Below, piece after piece: positions 8,398 through 18,021 of a stretch of 64,000 nt of DNA (the first letter of the stretch is position 1; each line of letters begins with the position of its first letter). Origin of the DNA: CAWDVH01 sp963805705 (GTDB lineage: Bacteria > Actinomycetota > Actinomycetes > Streptosporangiales > Streptosporangiaceae). A model generated the notes under the pieces. The model was given only the letters and a program-made list of their open reading frames with translations, ran no database searches and was not told the DNA's origin. Location: assembly GCA_963805705.1 (NCBI GenBank), contig CAWDVH010000001.1, positions 1,612,001 through 1,676,000 on the forward strand. The letters run 5' to 3'. A program made the position numbers and the translations under genes.

Positions 8398-9251
8398 CCG
8401 CCGGCCAGGGCCCGCCGGATGCGCCCGGCGCCGGGGCGGCCCGCTCGGCGATCGACGGATCGGGCACGGACCGGGCGCGCTGCGTGCTGGCCCCCAACCC
8501 CTCCATGATGACGCTGGACGGCACCAACACGTGGCTGATCGCCGAGCCCGGCTCCGCCTCCGCCGTCGTCGTCGATCCCGGCCCTGACGACGAGGGCCAC
8601 CTGCGCCGGGTCTGCGACGTGGCGGCCAGCGCGGGGCAGCGGGTGGCCCTGATCGTGCTCACCCACGGGCACAGCGACCATTCGGCCGGCGCCGGGCGGC
8701 TGGCCGAGCTCACCGGGGCCGCGGTCCGCGCCGTCGATCCGGCGCACCGCCTGGGCGGCGACGGCCTGGTCTCCGGCGACGTGGTCACCGCCGGGGGCTG
8801 TGAGCTGCGCGTGATCGCGACGCCCGGGCATAGCCCCGACTCGGTATGCCTGGAGCTTCCCGCGGACGGCGCGGTGCTCACCGGCGACACGGTGCTCGGC
8901 CGCGGGACCACCGTCATCGCCGGTGACGGGAGCCTTGGTGACTACCTGGCCTCGCTGGACCGGCTGCGGGCGCTGGCCGATGAGCGCGACCTGACCGCGC
9001 TGCTGCCCGGCCACGGCCCGCTGCTCGCGAGCCCGGCGGAGACTCTCGATTTCTACATAACGCACCGCGCTGAGCGGCTCGCCGAGATTCAGGCCGCGCT
9101 GGCGGCCGGCGACTCGACCCCGGCGCAGATCGTGGCCAGGGTGTACGCGGACGTGGACCGGGCGCTATGGCCGTTCGCGCAGTGGTCGGTTCGCGCCCAG
9201 CTCGCCTACCTGGCCGAGCGGGGCGCCCTGCCGCCCGGAGTCCGGCCGTAG
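8394..9251 (+). CDS. MBL-fold metallohydrolase
   Basis: A 285-residue metallo-beta-lactamase-fold hydrolase of the LACTB2/RNase Z-like group. The zinc motif is LTHGHSDHSAGA; further ligands are in ATPGHSPDSVCL, LTGDTVLG and LLPGHGP. A C-terminal winged-helix-like segment (RVYADVDRALWPFAQWSV) is typical of LACTB2. The start was placed at GTG 8394, which overlaps the Nudix stop by four bases; a longer upstream frame is only the Nudix gene in another phase. It is equivalent to Rv3677c beside crp. The substrate may be RNA or a small ester. Confidence 0.92.
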   Translation: MTAGQGPPDAPGAGAARSAIDGSGTDRARCVLAPNPSMMTLDGTNTWLIAEPGSASAVVVDPGPDDEGHLRRVCDVAASAGQRVALIVLTHGHSDHSAGAGRLAELTGAAVRAVDPAHRLGGDGLVSGDVVTAGGCELRVIATPGHSPDSVCLELPADGAVLTGDTVLGRGTTVIAGDGSLGDYLASLDRLRALADERDLTALLPGHGPLLASPAETLDFYITHRAERLAEIQAALAAGDSTPAQIVARVYADVDRALWPFAQWSVRAQLAYLAERGALPPGVRP

Positions 9252-9274
9252 CGCCCGCGGGCCTTAGCGGGCGC
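9251..9274. terminator. Bidirectional hairpin between convergent MBL and crp genes
   Basis: GCGCCCGC and GCGGGCGC form perfect 8-bp arms around an 8-base loop. The hairpin starts at the last base of the MBL stop codon and covers the crp stop codon, so it can serve both converging transcripts. There is no T tract, which is common in high-GC actinobacteria. Confidence 0.55.
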
Positions 9275-9947
9275 GCTTGCGGAGCCGCTCCGGATCCACC
9301 AGGAGGACCGACTTCGGCGACAGCTGCAGCCAGCCCCTGGCCACGAAATCGGCCAGCGCCTTATTCACGGTCTCCCTGGAGGCGCCGACGAGCTGGGCGA
9401 GCTCCTCCTGGGTCAGGTCGTGCTGGACCTGCACCCCGTCCTCCTGCTGGACGCCGAACCGCTCGGCGAGGTCGAGCAGCGCCTTGGCCACGCGGCCGGG
9501 AACGTCGGTGAAGACCAGGTCAGCCTTGACGTCGTTGATCCGGCGGAGCCGCTGGGCCAGGGCGCGCAGCATATGCATGGAGACCTCAGGTCGGCTGGCC
9601 AGCCAGAGCCGCAGGTCGTCATGGGCCAGGGCGGCCAGCCGCACATCGGTCACCGCGGCCGCGCTGGCGGTGCGCGGGCTCGGGTCGAACAGGGACAGCT
9701 CGCCGAACATCTCGCCCGGTCCGTGCACGCTCAGCAGGTTCTCCCGGCCGTCCGGTGCCGCCCTGGTGAGCTTGATCTTGCCGTCGAGAATCACGTACAG
9801 CTTGTCCCCGGCGTCACCCTCGGCGAACAGGCGATCGCCCCGGCGGATCTCCACGTTGGCCACCCTGGCGCGCAGCGCCTTGGTGTCCTCCTCGGTCAGG
9901 GCCTCGAAGAGCGGCGAGCGGCTGAGTACGTCATCCGCATGAGCCAC
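9264..9947 (-). CDS. crp: Crp/Fnr-family regulator (Crp/GlxR orthologue)
   Basis: A 227-residue cAMP-receptor-type global regulator. Residues 10-120 are the cyclic-nucleotide fold, with the phosphate-binding cassette FGELSLFDPSPRTASAAA. A dimer helix follows, then a winged helix with TQEELAQLVGASRETVNKAL. It is close to mycobacterial Rv3676 and corynebacterial GlxR. The GTG start is preceded by GAGGAGG. Four evenly spaced short palindromes lie just upstream, suggesting direct control of its promoter. It faces the MBL gene and follows ppa on the same strand, an order not found in M. tuberculosis, where crp and ppa are about 50 genes apart. Confidence 0.95.
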   Translation of the reverse strand: MAHADDVLSRSPLFEALTEEDTKALRARVANVEIRRGDRLFAEGDAGDKLYVILDGKIKLTRAAPDGRENLLSVHGPGEMFGELSLFDPSPRTASAAAVTDVRLAALAHDDLRLWLASRPEVSMHMLRALAQRLRRINDVKADLVFTDVPGRVAKALLDLAERFGVQQEDGVQVQHDLTQEELAQLVGASRETVNKALADFVARGWLQLSPKSVLLVDPERLRKRAR

Positions 9948-9972
9948 GGGTGCCTCCTCGCCTGTGTGCGTG

Positions 9973-10028
9973 CCCTGTGCCGCACTACCCTGTGCCGCAC
10001 TACCTGTGCCGCATTACCCGGTGCGCAC
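9973..10028. promoter_or_regulatory. Array of four short palindromes upstream of crp (15-bp tandem repeat)
   Basis: Three tandem units of about 15 bp (CCCTGTGCCGCACTA at 9973 and 9988; a variant at 10003) each carry the palindrome GTGC-C-GCAC (9977-9985, 9992-10000, and an imperfect copy at 10006-10014). A fourth, GTGCGCAC, follows at 10021-10028. The centres are 14-15 bp apart, 30-80 bp upstream of the crp start. This looks like an operator array; the binding protein is unknown. Confidence 0.55.
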
Positions 10029-10044
10029 CACTTAATACGCCCTC

Positions 10045-10539
10045 CTAGTGTGCGCCCTCGGCCTCGGCAAGTCGCTGGCGGCACGACTCGATCTCGGCGT
10101 TCGCGGCGCCCTGGTCCGCCCACTGAGCCGTCTCCACTTCCTTGCCGGGCTCCAGCGCCTTGTAGACCTCGAAGAAATGCTGAATCTCCAGGCGGTCGAA
10201 CTCAGACACGTCCTCGATGTCGCGCAGGTGAGCCATCCGCGGATCCGTCGCGGCCACGCAGAGGATCTTGTCGTCGACGCCCATCTCGTCCCGCATCCTG
10301 AACATCCCGATCGCCCGGCAGCGGATCAGGCAGCCGGGGAACGTCGGCTCCTCGAGCAGCACGAGCGCGTCGAGGGGGTCGCCGTCATCGGCCAGGGTGT
10401 GCTCGACGAAGCCATAGTCGGCCGGATAGCGGGTAGAAGTGAACAGCATCCGGTCCAGCCGGATCCGTCCCGTCTCATGATCCATCTCGTACTTGTTGCG
10501 CTGGCCCTTCGGGATCTCGATGACCACATCGAACTCCAC
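10045..10539 (-). CDS. ppa: Inorganic pyrophosphatase
   Basis: A 164-residue family I soluble pyrophosphatase that hydrolyses PPi to two phosphates and pulls biosynthetic reactions forward. It starts MEFDVVIEIPKGQRNKYE. The active-site segment is YPADYGFVEHTLADDGDPLD with the metal-binding Asp residues, then D-x-K in VDDKILCVA. Length and motifs match bacterial hexameric enzymes. It is divergent from dacB with about 95 bp between starts, as in the M. tuberculosis Rv3628/Rv3627c pair. Confidence 0.97.
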   Translation of the reverse strand: MEFDVVIEIPKGQRNKYEMDHETGRIRLDRMLFTSTRYPADYGFVEHTLADDGDPLDALVLLEEPTFPGCLIRCRAIGMFRMRDEMGVDDKILCVAATDPRMAHLRDIEDVSEFDRLEIQHFFEVYKALEPGKEVETAQWADQGAANAEIESCRQRLAEAEGAH

Positions 10540-10652
10540 GACGTCGCCCCCTTGGCGCTGGAAATGATTGACTTCATTGCCTGGATCCGTCTTCGGCTGG
10601 TGTATCCCGCCGCGCGCATCGCATCCAGCATCTCGTGAAGGGAAACATATCG

Positions 10653-12101
10653 GTGAGCCGGCTCCGTCGCATGGCGCTGCTGTGCCTCGCCCTGCTCTGC
10701 GTGTTCACGATCGCCGCCGGCTCGGCGGTCGCGCGCATGCTGCCCGCGCGCCTGGCCCTGCTGCAGGTCCCGCGGGTGGCGCAGCGCGGCCTGGCGGTCC
10801 CGGCCCCGGTGCTGCGGGCGGCCAGCGGAACCGCGCGATCCGGCCAGGACCCCGGTGCCGGTGCCGCGATCACCAGGGCGGGCCTGAGCGCGCAGCTGTC
10901 CGGCCTGCTCAGCTCGCGCGCCCTGGGCTCGCAGGTCGGCGCGCTGGTGACCGACCTGCGCACCGGCCAGGTACTGTACGCGAGCAACCAGGGCGTCCCG
11001 CTGGCGCCCGCCTCCACCGCGAAGCTGGCGACCTCGATCGCGGCTCTGCACGTGCTCGGCCCGGCGGCCAGATTCGCCACCCGCGTCGTCACCGGGACCA
11101 CCCCGTCGGCCATTGTCCTGGTCGGCGGGGGCGACCCGACGCTGGCGGTGAGCCGCCCGCCCGCCTCGGACTACCCGCAGCCCGCCACCCTGGCCGCGCT
11201 GGCCGCCGCGACCGCGAAAGCGCTGCGCGGCCGGGGCCGCGACACCGTGCGGCTCGGCTTCGACACCTCGCGGTTTACGGGCCCGCAATTGGCACCCGGC
11301 TGGCCGGCCAGCTACGTGACCAGCGGAAACGTCACGGCCATCACCTCATTGGAGGTGGATCAGGGCCGGCTGACGGCCAGCGGCGTGCCGCAGGACGCCG
11401 ATGACCCTGGCAACTTCCTGCCGCGCTCGCCCGATCCGGCGGCGGTAGCTGCCGGGGCCTTCGCGACCCTCCTGCGCCAGCAGGGCATCGACGTGCTCGG
11501 CCCTCCCGTCCCGGTACTGGCCCGGCCGGGCAGCACCGCCCTGGCCCGGGTGTCGTCCCCGCCGCTCGCGCAGATCGTGCAGTGGATGCTCACCGAGAGC
11601 AACAACGTCATCGCCGAGAACGTCGCCCGGCAGGTGGCGATCGCCACCGGGCAGCCGGCTTCGTTCGGTGGCGCGGCGGCCGCCGTGATGGCGGCCGACC
11701 GGCGGCTGGGGGTGACCGGCATCGACCTGGTCGACGGCAGCGGCCTGTCCCCGCGTGACCGGATCACCCCGGCCGCGCTGGTCCAGCTGATCAGCGCGGC
11801 CGCCGGCCACGGCGGCCTGCGGGCCGCCCTCACCGGCCTGCCGGTGGCTGGCTTCTCCGGCACGCTGGCCTCCGGCCAGGACCCGTTTGGCGGTGCGGGC
11901 CCGGCGGCGCTCGGCCTGGTCCGGGCTAAGACGGGAAACCTGTCGACCGTCGCGGCGCTGGCCGGGGTCGCCTACGCCAGGGACGGCCAGCTGGTCGCGT
12001 TCGCCGTCATGGCTGCTCACCTGCCCAAAAACGGCCTCCAGGCGGCCGGATCCGACCTGCTCGGTTTCGCGACGGCGCTGGCTGGCTGCGGGTGCCGCTG
12101 A
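10653..12101 (+). CDS. dacB: D-alanyl-D-alanine carboxypeptidase (PBP4/DacB type)
   Basis: A 482-residue S13-family carboxypeptidase acting on peptidoglycan stem peptides outside the cell. A signal anchor (MALLCLALLCVFTIAAGSAV) begins 6 residues in. Active-site motifs are STAK (SxxK) after PLAPA, SNN in TESNNVIAEN, and KTG in RAKTGNLST. The start is uncertain: GAAGGGA at 10637-10643 fits GTG 10653, while an in-frame GTG lies at 10635. The downstream order (metalloprotease, tilS, hpt) matches Rv3627c-Rv3624c. Confidence 0.93.
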   Translation: MSRLRRMALLCLALLCVFTIAAGSAVARMLPARLALLQVPRVAQRGLAVPAPVLRAASGTARSGQDPGAGAAITRAGLSAQLSGLLSSRALGSQVGALVTDLRTGQVLYASNQGVPLAPASTAKLATSIAALHVLGPAARFATRVVTGTTPSAIVLVGGGDPTLAVSRPPASDYPQPATLAALAAATAKALRGRGRDTVRLGFDTSRFTGPQLAPGWPASYVTSGNVTAITSLEVDQGRLTASGVPQDADDPGNFLPRSPDPAAVAAGAFATLLRQQGIDVLGPPVPVLARPGSTALARVSSPPLAQIVQWMLTESNNVIAENVARQVAIATGQPASFGGAAAAVMAADRRLGVTGIDLVDGSGLSPRDRITPAALVQLISAAAGHGGLRAALTGLPVAGFSGTLASGQDPFGGAGPAALGLVRAKTGNLSTVAALAGVAYARDGQLVAFAVMAAHLPKNGLQAAGSDLLGFATALAGCGCR

Positions 12102-12145
12102 CGGCCGCCGCTGAAGTTCGTCGCCGGGCCACGTACGGTGGAGGG

Positions 12146-13249
12146 GTGAGCAGCGCGCAGATGATCGACTGGAATGTCGCCACCTCGACCGGGGTCCGGT
12201 GGGCCAGGCCGGGGCCGCAGGTCAGCATGACCGACGCGCGGAAGGTAGTCGCGGAGCTCCGCGACCTGGCCGCCGCGGTTCAGGCACCGGTCCGCGAGGT
12301 CACCGGGCTCGCCGGGCCACAGGACGGCGGGACGGTCGCCATCGTGGACCGGGCCGGCTGGATCCGCGCCAATGTCGACGGGTTCCGCGTGGTGCTCGAC
12401 CCGCTCGTCGCGCACATGCAGGAACGCGGGACCGCGCCGCAGGCCGGCTCGGTGATCACGGCCGTCGGGTCCAGGGTCACGGGCATGCAGGCGGGGCTCA
12501 TCCTCGCCTACCTGGCCGGGCGGGTGCTCGGCCAGTACGAGCTGTTCCTGCCGCCTGACCCGGACCTGCCTGCCTCGGACGCGCCGCCCGGCCGCCTGAC
12601 CCTGGTCGCCCCCAACATCGTGATGGTGGAACGCGAGCTCGGCGTCGACCCGCACGACTTCCGGCGCTGGGTGTGCCTGCACGAGGAGACTCACCGGACC
12701 CAGTTCACCTCCGTGCCCTGGCTGCGGCCCTACGTCCAGCAGCAGATGACCGAATTCCTGCTGGCCTCGGAGCTCGACCCCGCCTCGATCCTGGACCGGC
12801 TGCGGTCCGCCGCGGACGCGGTCGCGGGCGTGGTCCGCGGCGGTGAGGGCGGGAGCCTGATCGAGGCGATCCAGAGCCCGCGCCAGCGGGAGATCCTGGA
12901 GCGGCTGACCAGCGTGATGACGCTGGTGGAGGGACATGGCGACTACGTGATGGACGCGGTCGGGCCGATGGTGGTGCCCTCGGTGGCGGACATCAGGGCC
13001 AAGTTCAGTGCGCGGCGGGGATCGGCGGGCCGGATAGAGCAGGCGATCCGCCGGATTCTCGGCATTGACCTGAAGATGAAGCAGTACGAGCAGGGGTCTA
13101 GTTTCGTAAAGGCCGTGGTCGCCGAAGCAGGGATGACCGTTTTCAATAGGGTGTGGACATCCCCCGACACCCTCCCGACCAGGGAAGAGATCACCAGCCC
13201 GCACTCCTGGCTGGAGCGGGTGGGCAGTAGCGGCGCCATCGCCGGCTGA
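12146..13249 (+). CDS. Zinc-dependent metalloprotease, DUF2342 family
   Basis: About 367 residues of the actinobacterial DUF2342 family, often labelled as coenzyme F420 biosynthesis-associated. It holds a zincin-like CLHEETHRTQF motif (HExxH) at the middle, then PWLRPYVQQQMTEF. A second conserved segment, VEGHGDYVMDAVG, probably supplies the third ligand Glu. The protein is soluble. The substrate is unknown, and a direct F420 role is not supported by the neighbours. GTG 12146 follows GGAGGGG closely; ATG 12161 is an alternative. It lies between dacB and tilS as in Rv3626c. Confidence 0.9.
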   Translation: MSSAQMIDWNVATSTGVRWARPGPQVSMTDARKVVAELRDLAAAVQAPVREVTGLAGPQDGGTVAIVDRAGWIRANVDGFRVVLDPLVAHMQERGTAPQAGSVITAVGSRVTGMQAGLILAYLAGRVLGQYELFLPPDPDLPASDAPPGRLTLVAPNIVMVERELGVDPHDFRRWVCLHEETHRTQFTSVPWLRPYVQQQMTEFLLASELDPASILDRLRSAADAVAGVVRGGEGGSLIEAIQSPRQREILERLTSVMTLVEGHGDYVMDAVGPMVVPSVADIRAKFSARRGSAGRIEQAIRRILGIDLKMKQYEQGSSFVKAVVAEAGMTVFNRVWTSPDTLPTREEITSPHSWLERVGSSGAIAG

Positions 13250-13255
13250 GGCGTC

Positions 13256-14239
13256 ATGGGTCCCCACCCGGCCGTGGCGCAGATCCGCCTGGGCGTCCGG
13301 CAGAGCCTGCACGGCCTCCCGGCCGGAGACCTGGTGCTGGCCGCCTGCTCCGGTGGTGCCGACTCCCTGGCCCTCGCCGCCGCCCTGGCCTTCGAGGCGC
13401 CCGGGCTCGGGCTGCGCGCCGGCGGGATCACCGTCGACCATGGCCTCCAGGCCGGATCGGCGGAGCAGGCCGCCAGGGTGACCCGCGTGCTGACCGGTCT
13501 CGGGCTCGATCCGGTGGCCAGCATCGGCGTCGCCGTGCCGGGTCCCGGCAGCGGCTCCGGCCCCGAGGCCGCGGCCAGGACGGCCAGATACGCGGCCCTG
13601 GAAGCTGGCGCGACCGCAGCGGGCGCTACGGCGATCCTGCTCGGGCACACCCTGGACGACCAGGCCGAGACCGTGCTGCTGGGCCTGGCGCGGGGATCCG
13701 GCGGCCGGTCGCTGGCCGGGATGGCACCCCGCAGCGGCCGGTACCTGCGGCCCCTGCTGCAGGTCCGCCGGGCGCAGACCAGGGCGGCCTGCGCCGCCGC
13801 GGGCCTGGAGCCATGGGATGACCCGCACAACAGCGATCCGGCTTACGCCAGGGTCCGGGTCAGGAACCAGGTCCTGCCGGTCCTGGAGGAGCAGCTCGGC
13901 CCCGGCATCGCCCGCGCTCTCGCCCGCACCGCCACTGCGCTGCGCACCGACTGCGATGCCCTGGACGACCTGGCGCGCGAGCAGGGCAGCCGGCTAGCGG
14001 GCGGCGACGGCACTCTGGCGGCCGATGCCCTCAGGGCGCTGCCGGCCGCGATCAGGACCCGGGTGCTCAGGAGCGCCGCGATCGCGGCCGGCTGCCCGGC
14101 CGGTGCCCTGAGCGCCCGTCACGTCAGCGAGATGGACGCGCTGGTGATGCTCTGGCACGGGCAGCGCTGGACGGACCTGCCCGGCGGCGTTCGCTGCCAG
14201 CGCCGGTGTGGGAAGCTGCTGTTCACGGCTGGAGCATGA
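13256..14239 (+). CDS. tilS: tRNA(Ile)-lysidine synthase
   Basis: A 327-residue N-type ATP pyrophosphatase that converts C34 of tRNA-Ile2 to lysidine, allowing AUA decoding. The PP-loop SGGADS is at residues 32-37, followed by GITVDHGLQAGSAEQA and GHTLDDQAETVLLGLARGSG. It is short, as in actinobacteria; the full C-terminal domain of the E. coli enzyme is reduced. It starts 6 bases after the metalloprotease stop and is followed by hpt, a conserved pairing in Gram-positive bacteria. Confidence 0.95.
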   Translation: MGPHPAVAQIRLGVRQSLHGLPAGDLVLAACSGGADSLALAAALAFEAPGLGLRAGGITVDHGLQAGSAEQAARVTRVLTGLGLDPVASIGVAVPGPGSGSGPEAAARTARYAALEAGATAAGATAILLGHTLDDQAETVLLGLARGSGGRSLAGMAPRSGRYLRPLLQVRRAQTRAACAAAGLEPWDDPHNSDPAYARVRVRNQVLPVLEEQLGPGIARALARTATALRTDCDALDDLAREQGSRLAGGDGTLAADALRALPAAIRTRVLRSAAIAAGCPAGALSARHVSEMDALVMLWHGQRWTDLPGGVRCQRRCGKLLFTAGA

Positions 14240-14276
14240 TCGCACGGGCGTGATCGCACGAGCGTGATCGGAGGGC
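14236..14276. repeat. 14-bp tandem repeat over the tilS stop codon
   Basis: Units ATGATCGCACGGGC and GTGATCGCACGAGC, then a partial third unit, run from the tilS stop codon to the hpt ribosome-binding site. As at whiB, the duplication includes the gene's stop codon. Confidence 0.75.
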
Positions 14277-14280
14277 GCGG

Positions 14281-14847
14281 GTGGACGCCAGCGACATAGG
14301 GCCCGAGCTCGAGAATGTGCTCATCGCCCCCGAGCGGCTGCAGGACCGCATCGCCGAGCTGGCGGCGCAGATCGATTCGGATTACGCCGATTGCGAACTG
14401 CTGCTGGTCGGGGTGCTGAAGGGCGCGGTCATGGTGATGGCCGACCTGGCGCGGGCCATGCACCTGCCGGTCACCATGGACTGGATGGCCGTCTCCTCCT
14501 ACGGCTCGGGCACGAAGTCCTCCGGCGTGGTGCGCATCCTGAAGGATCTCGACACCGATATCACCGGACGGCACGTCCTGGTCGTCGAGGACATCGTGGA
14601 CTCGGGTCTCACCTTGTCCTGGCTGGTCCAGAACCTGCGGTCCCGCGAGCCGGCCTCGCTGCGGGTGTGCGTCCTGCTGCGCAAGCCGTCGGCCGCGCGG
14701 ATGGAGGTCGACGTGACCTACGTCGGGTTCGACATCGATGAGGCTTTCGTGATCGGCTACGGGCTTGACTACGCTGAGCGCTACCGGAACCTGCCGTTCA
14801 TCGGCACCCTGGCCCCGCACGTCTATGGCGGAGAGCCCGCCAGCTGA
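14281..14847 (+). CDS. hpt: Hypoxanthine phosphoribosyltransferase
   Basis: A 188-residue purine-salvage enzyme that makes IMP or GMP from hypoxanthine or guanine and PRPP. The PRPP-binding loop is VLVVEDIVDSGLTLS. The N-terminal LLVGVLKGAVMVMADLARAM helix and the C-terminal VIGYGLDYAERYRNLPFIG (base-binding) are diagnostic. The GTG start has GGAGGG upstream. It is the last gene of the dacB-tilS-hpt run before ftsH. Confidence 0.96.
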   Translation: MDASDIGPELENVLIAPERLQDRIAELAAQIDSDYADCELLLVGVLKGAVMVMADLARAMHLPVTMDWMAVSSYGSGTKSSGVVRILKDLDTDITGRHVLVVEDIVDSGLTLSWLVQNLRSREPASLRVCVLLRKPSAARMEVDVTYVGFDIDEAFVIGYGLDYAERYRNLPFIGTLAPHVYGGEPAS

Positions 14848-15110
14848 GGAAAATGGCAGGACTATGACAGGGAACACAACTCGCGATGAAATACGTTTAC
14901 GTGAGCAAGAGGCGGGCCGGAAGCCATGAAGCGTCCTGACGGCGCGGGCGGCAGCCGGCGCGGTGTACCGTCAGTTATCCCCGTGTATTCAGGCGGGCGG
15001 CGGGTAGCCGCTTGTGGGCGCTGTAGGGCGCATGGTAGTCCTGCCGGGTTCCGGCGGGACATGAGGCTCGTCAGGAGGGACCGGCCCGGTACCGGCGGGG
15101 CCGTTCATCG

Positions 15111-17199
<2,089 letters not shown>

Positions 17200-17228
<29 letters not shown>

Positions 17229-17820
17229 GCACGGACCTTCGTTGAGCACGGGCTTCGACTACGCTCGCATTGAGCGCGCCGTGCGCGAGATCCTGGTCGG
17301 CATCGGCGAGGACCCCGAGCGGGAGGGGCTGCGCGAGACGCCCGCCCGCGTTGCGCGAGCCTACGCCGAGCAGTTCTCCGGGCTGGGGCAGCGCCCGGAG
17401 GACGTGCTGACGACGGTCTTCGATGCCGATCACGACGAGATGGTGCTGGTGCGCGACATCGAGATGTACGGCACCTGCGAGCACCATCTGACCCCGTTTT
17501 TCGGGCATGCCCATGTCGGCTACATCCCCAACGACAAGGGGCAGATCACCGGGCTGTCCAAGCTGGCCAGGCTGGTCGATCTCTACGCCCGCAGGCCGCA
17601 GGTCCAGGAACGCATGACCAGCCAGATCGCGGACGCTCTGCGGAACCTGCTGGAGCCGCGAGGCGTTATCGTGGTGATTGAGGCTGAGCACTTGTGCATG
17701 GCCATGCGCGGCGTCCGCAAGCCTGGCGCCAAGACGGTCACATCCGCGGTCCGCGGGTGCTTCCGTGACTCCGATAGCACCAGAGCCGAGGCGCTGAGCC
17801 TGCTGGTTGCCCGCCGGTAA
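17200..17820 (+). CDS. folE: GTP cyclohydrolase I
   Basis: A first-step folate enzyme converting GTP to dihydroneopterin triphosphate. Zinc ligands are in MYGTCEHHLTPFFG and HLCMAMRGV; GLSKLARLVDLYARRPQVQE is the family signature. Starting at ATG 17200 gives 206 residues and a 29-base overlap with ftsH; TTG 17242 (LSTGFDYARIERAV) would give the more usual length and no overlap, so the start is unsure. The ftsH-folE-folP-folB-folK order is the actinobacterial folate locus, here interrupted by an MprF-like gene. Confidence 0.95.
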
Positions 17821-17844
17821 GCGGGCCGATCTCAGCGGTTAGCA

Positions 17845-17862
17845 ACCAGGCCAGCGCCTGGT
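17845..17862 (+). terminator. Hairpin after folE
   Basis: ACCAGGC, loop CAGC, then GCCTGGT form a perfect 7-bp stem 25 bases after the folE stop. No T run follows. It separates folE from the next transcription unit. Confidence 0.45.
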
Positions 17863-18021
17863 GCGTCAGGGTAGGCACCTGATGGGAATCCGAAGACCGA
17901 TGGGCATTACTGCCTTATCGCCTGCCAGGGGCAGCGAAGCGGGCCTGCCCAGTTGGAGGTTGTCTGCCGTGTTCCGTGGTTCGCCCGCGCCGCAACTCAG
18001 CGATGACTACGCTTTTCCCCC

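Noticed and set aside
12017..13828. 603-codon minus-strand frame across the metalloprotease and tilS genes
   Set aside because: It spans two real genes with HExxH and PP-loop motifs on the other strand and has no motif itself.
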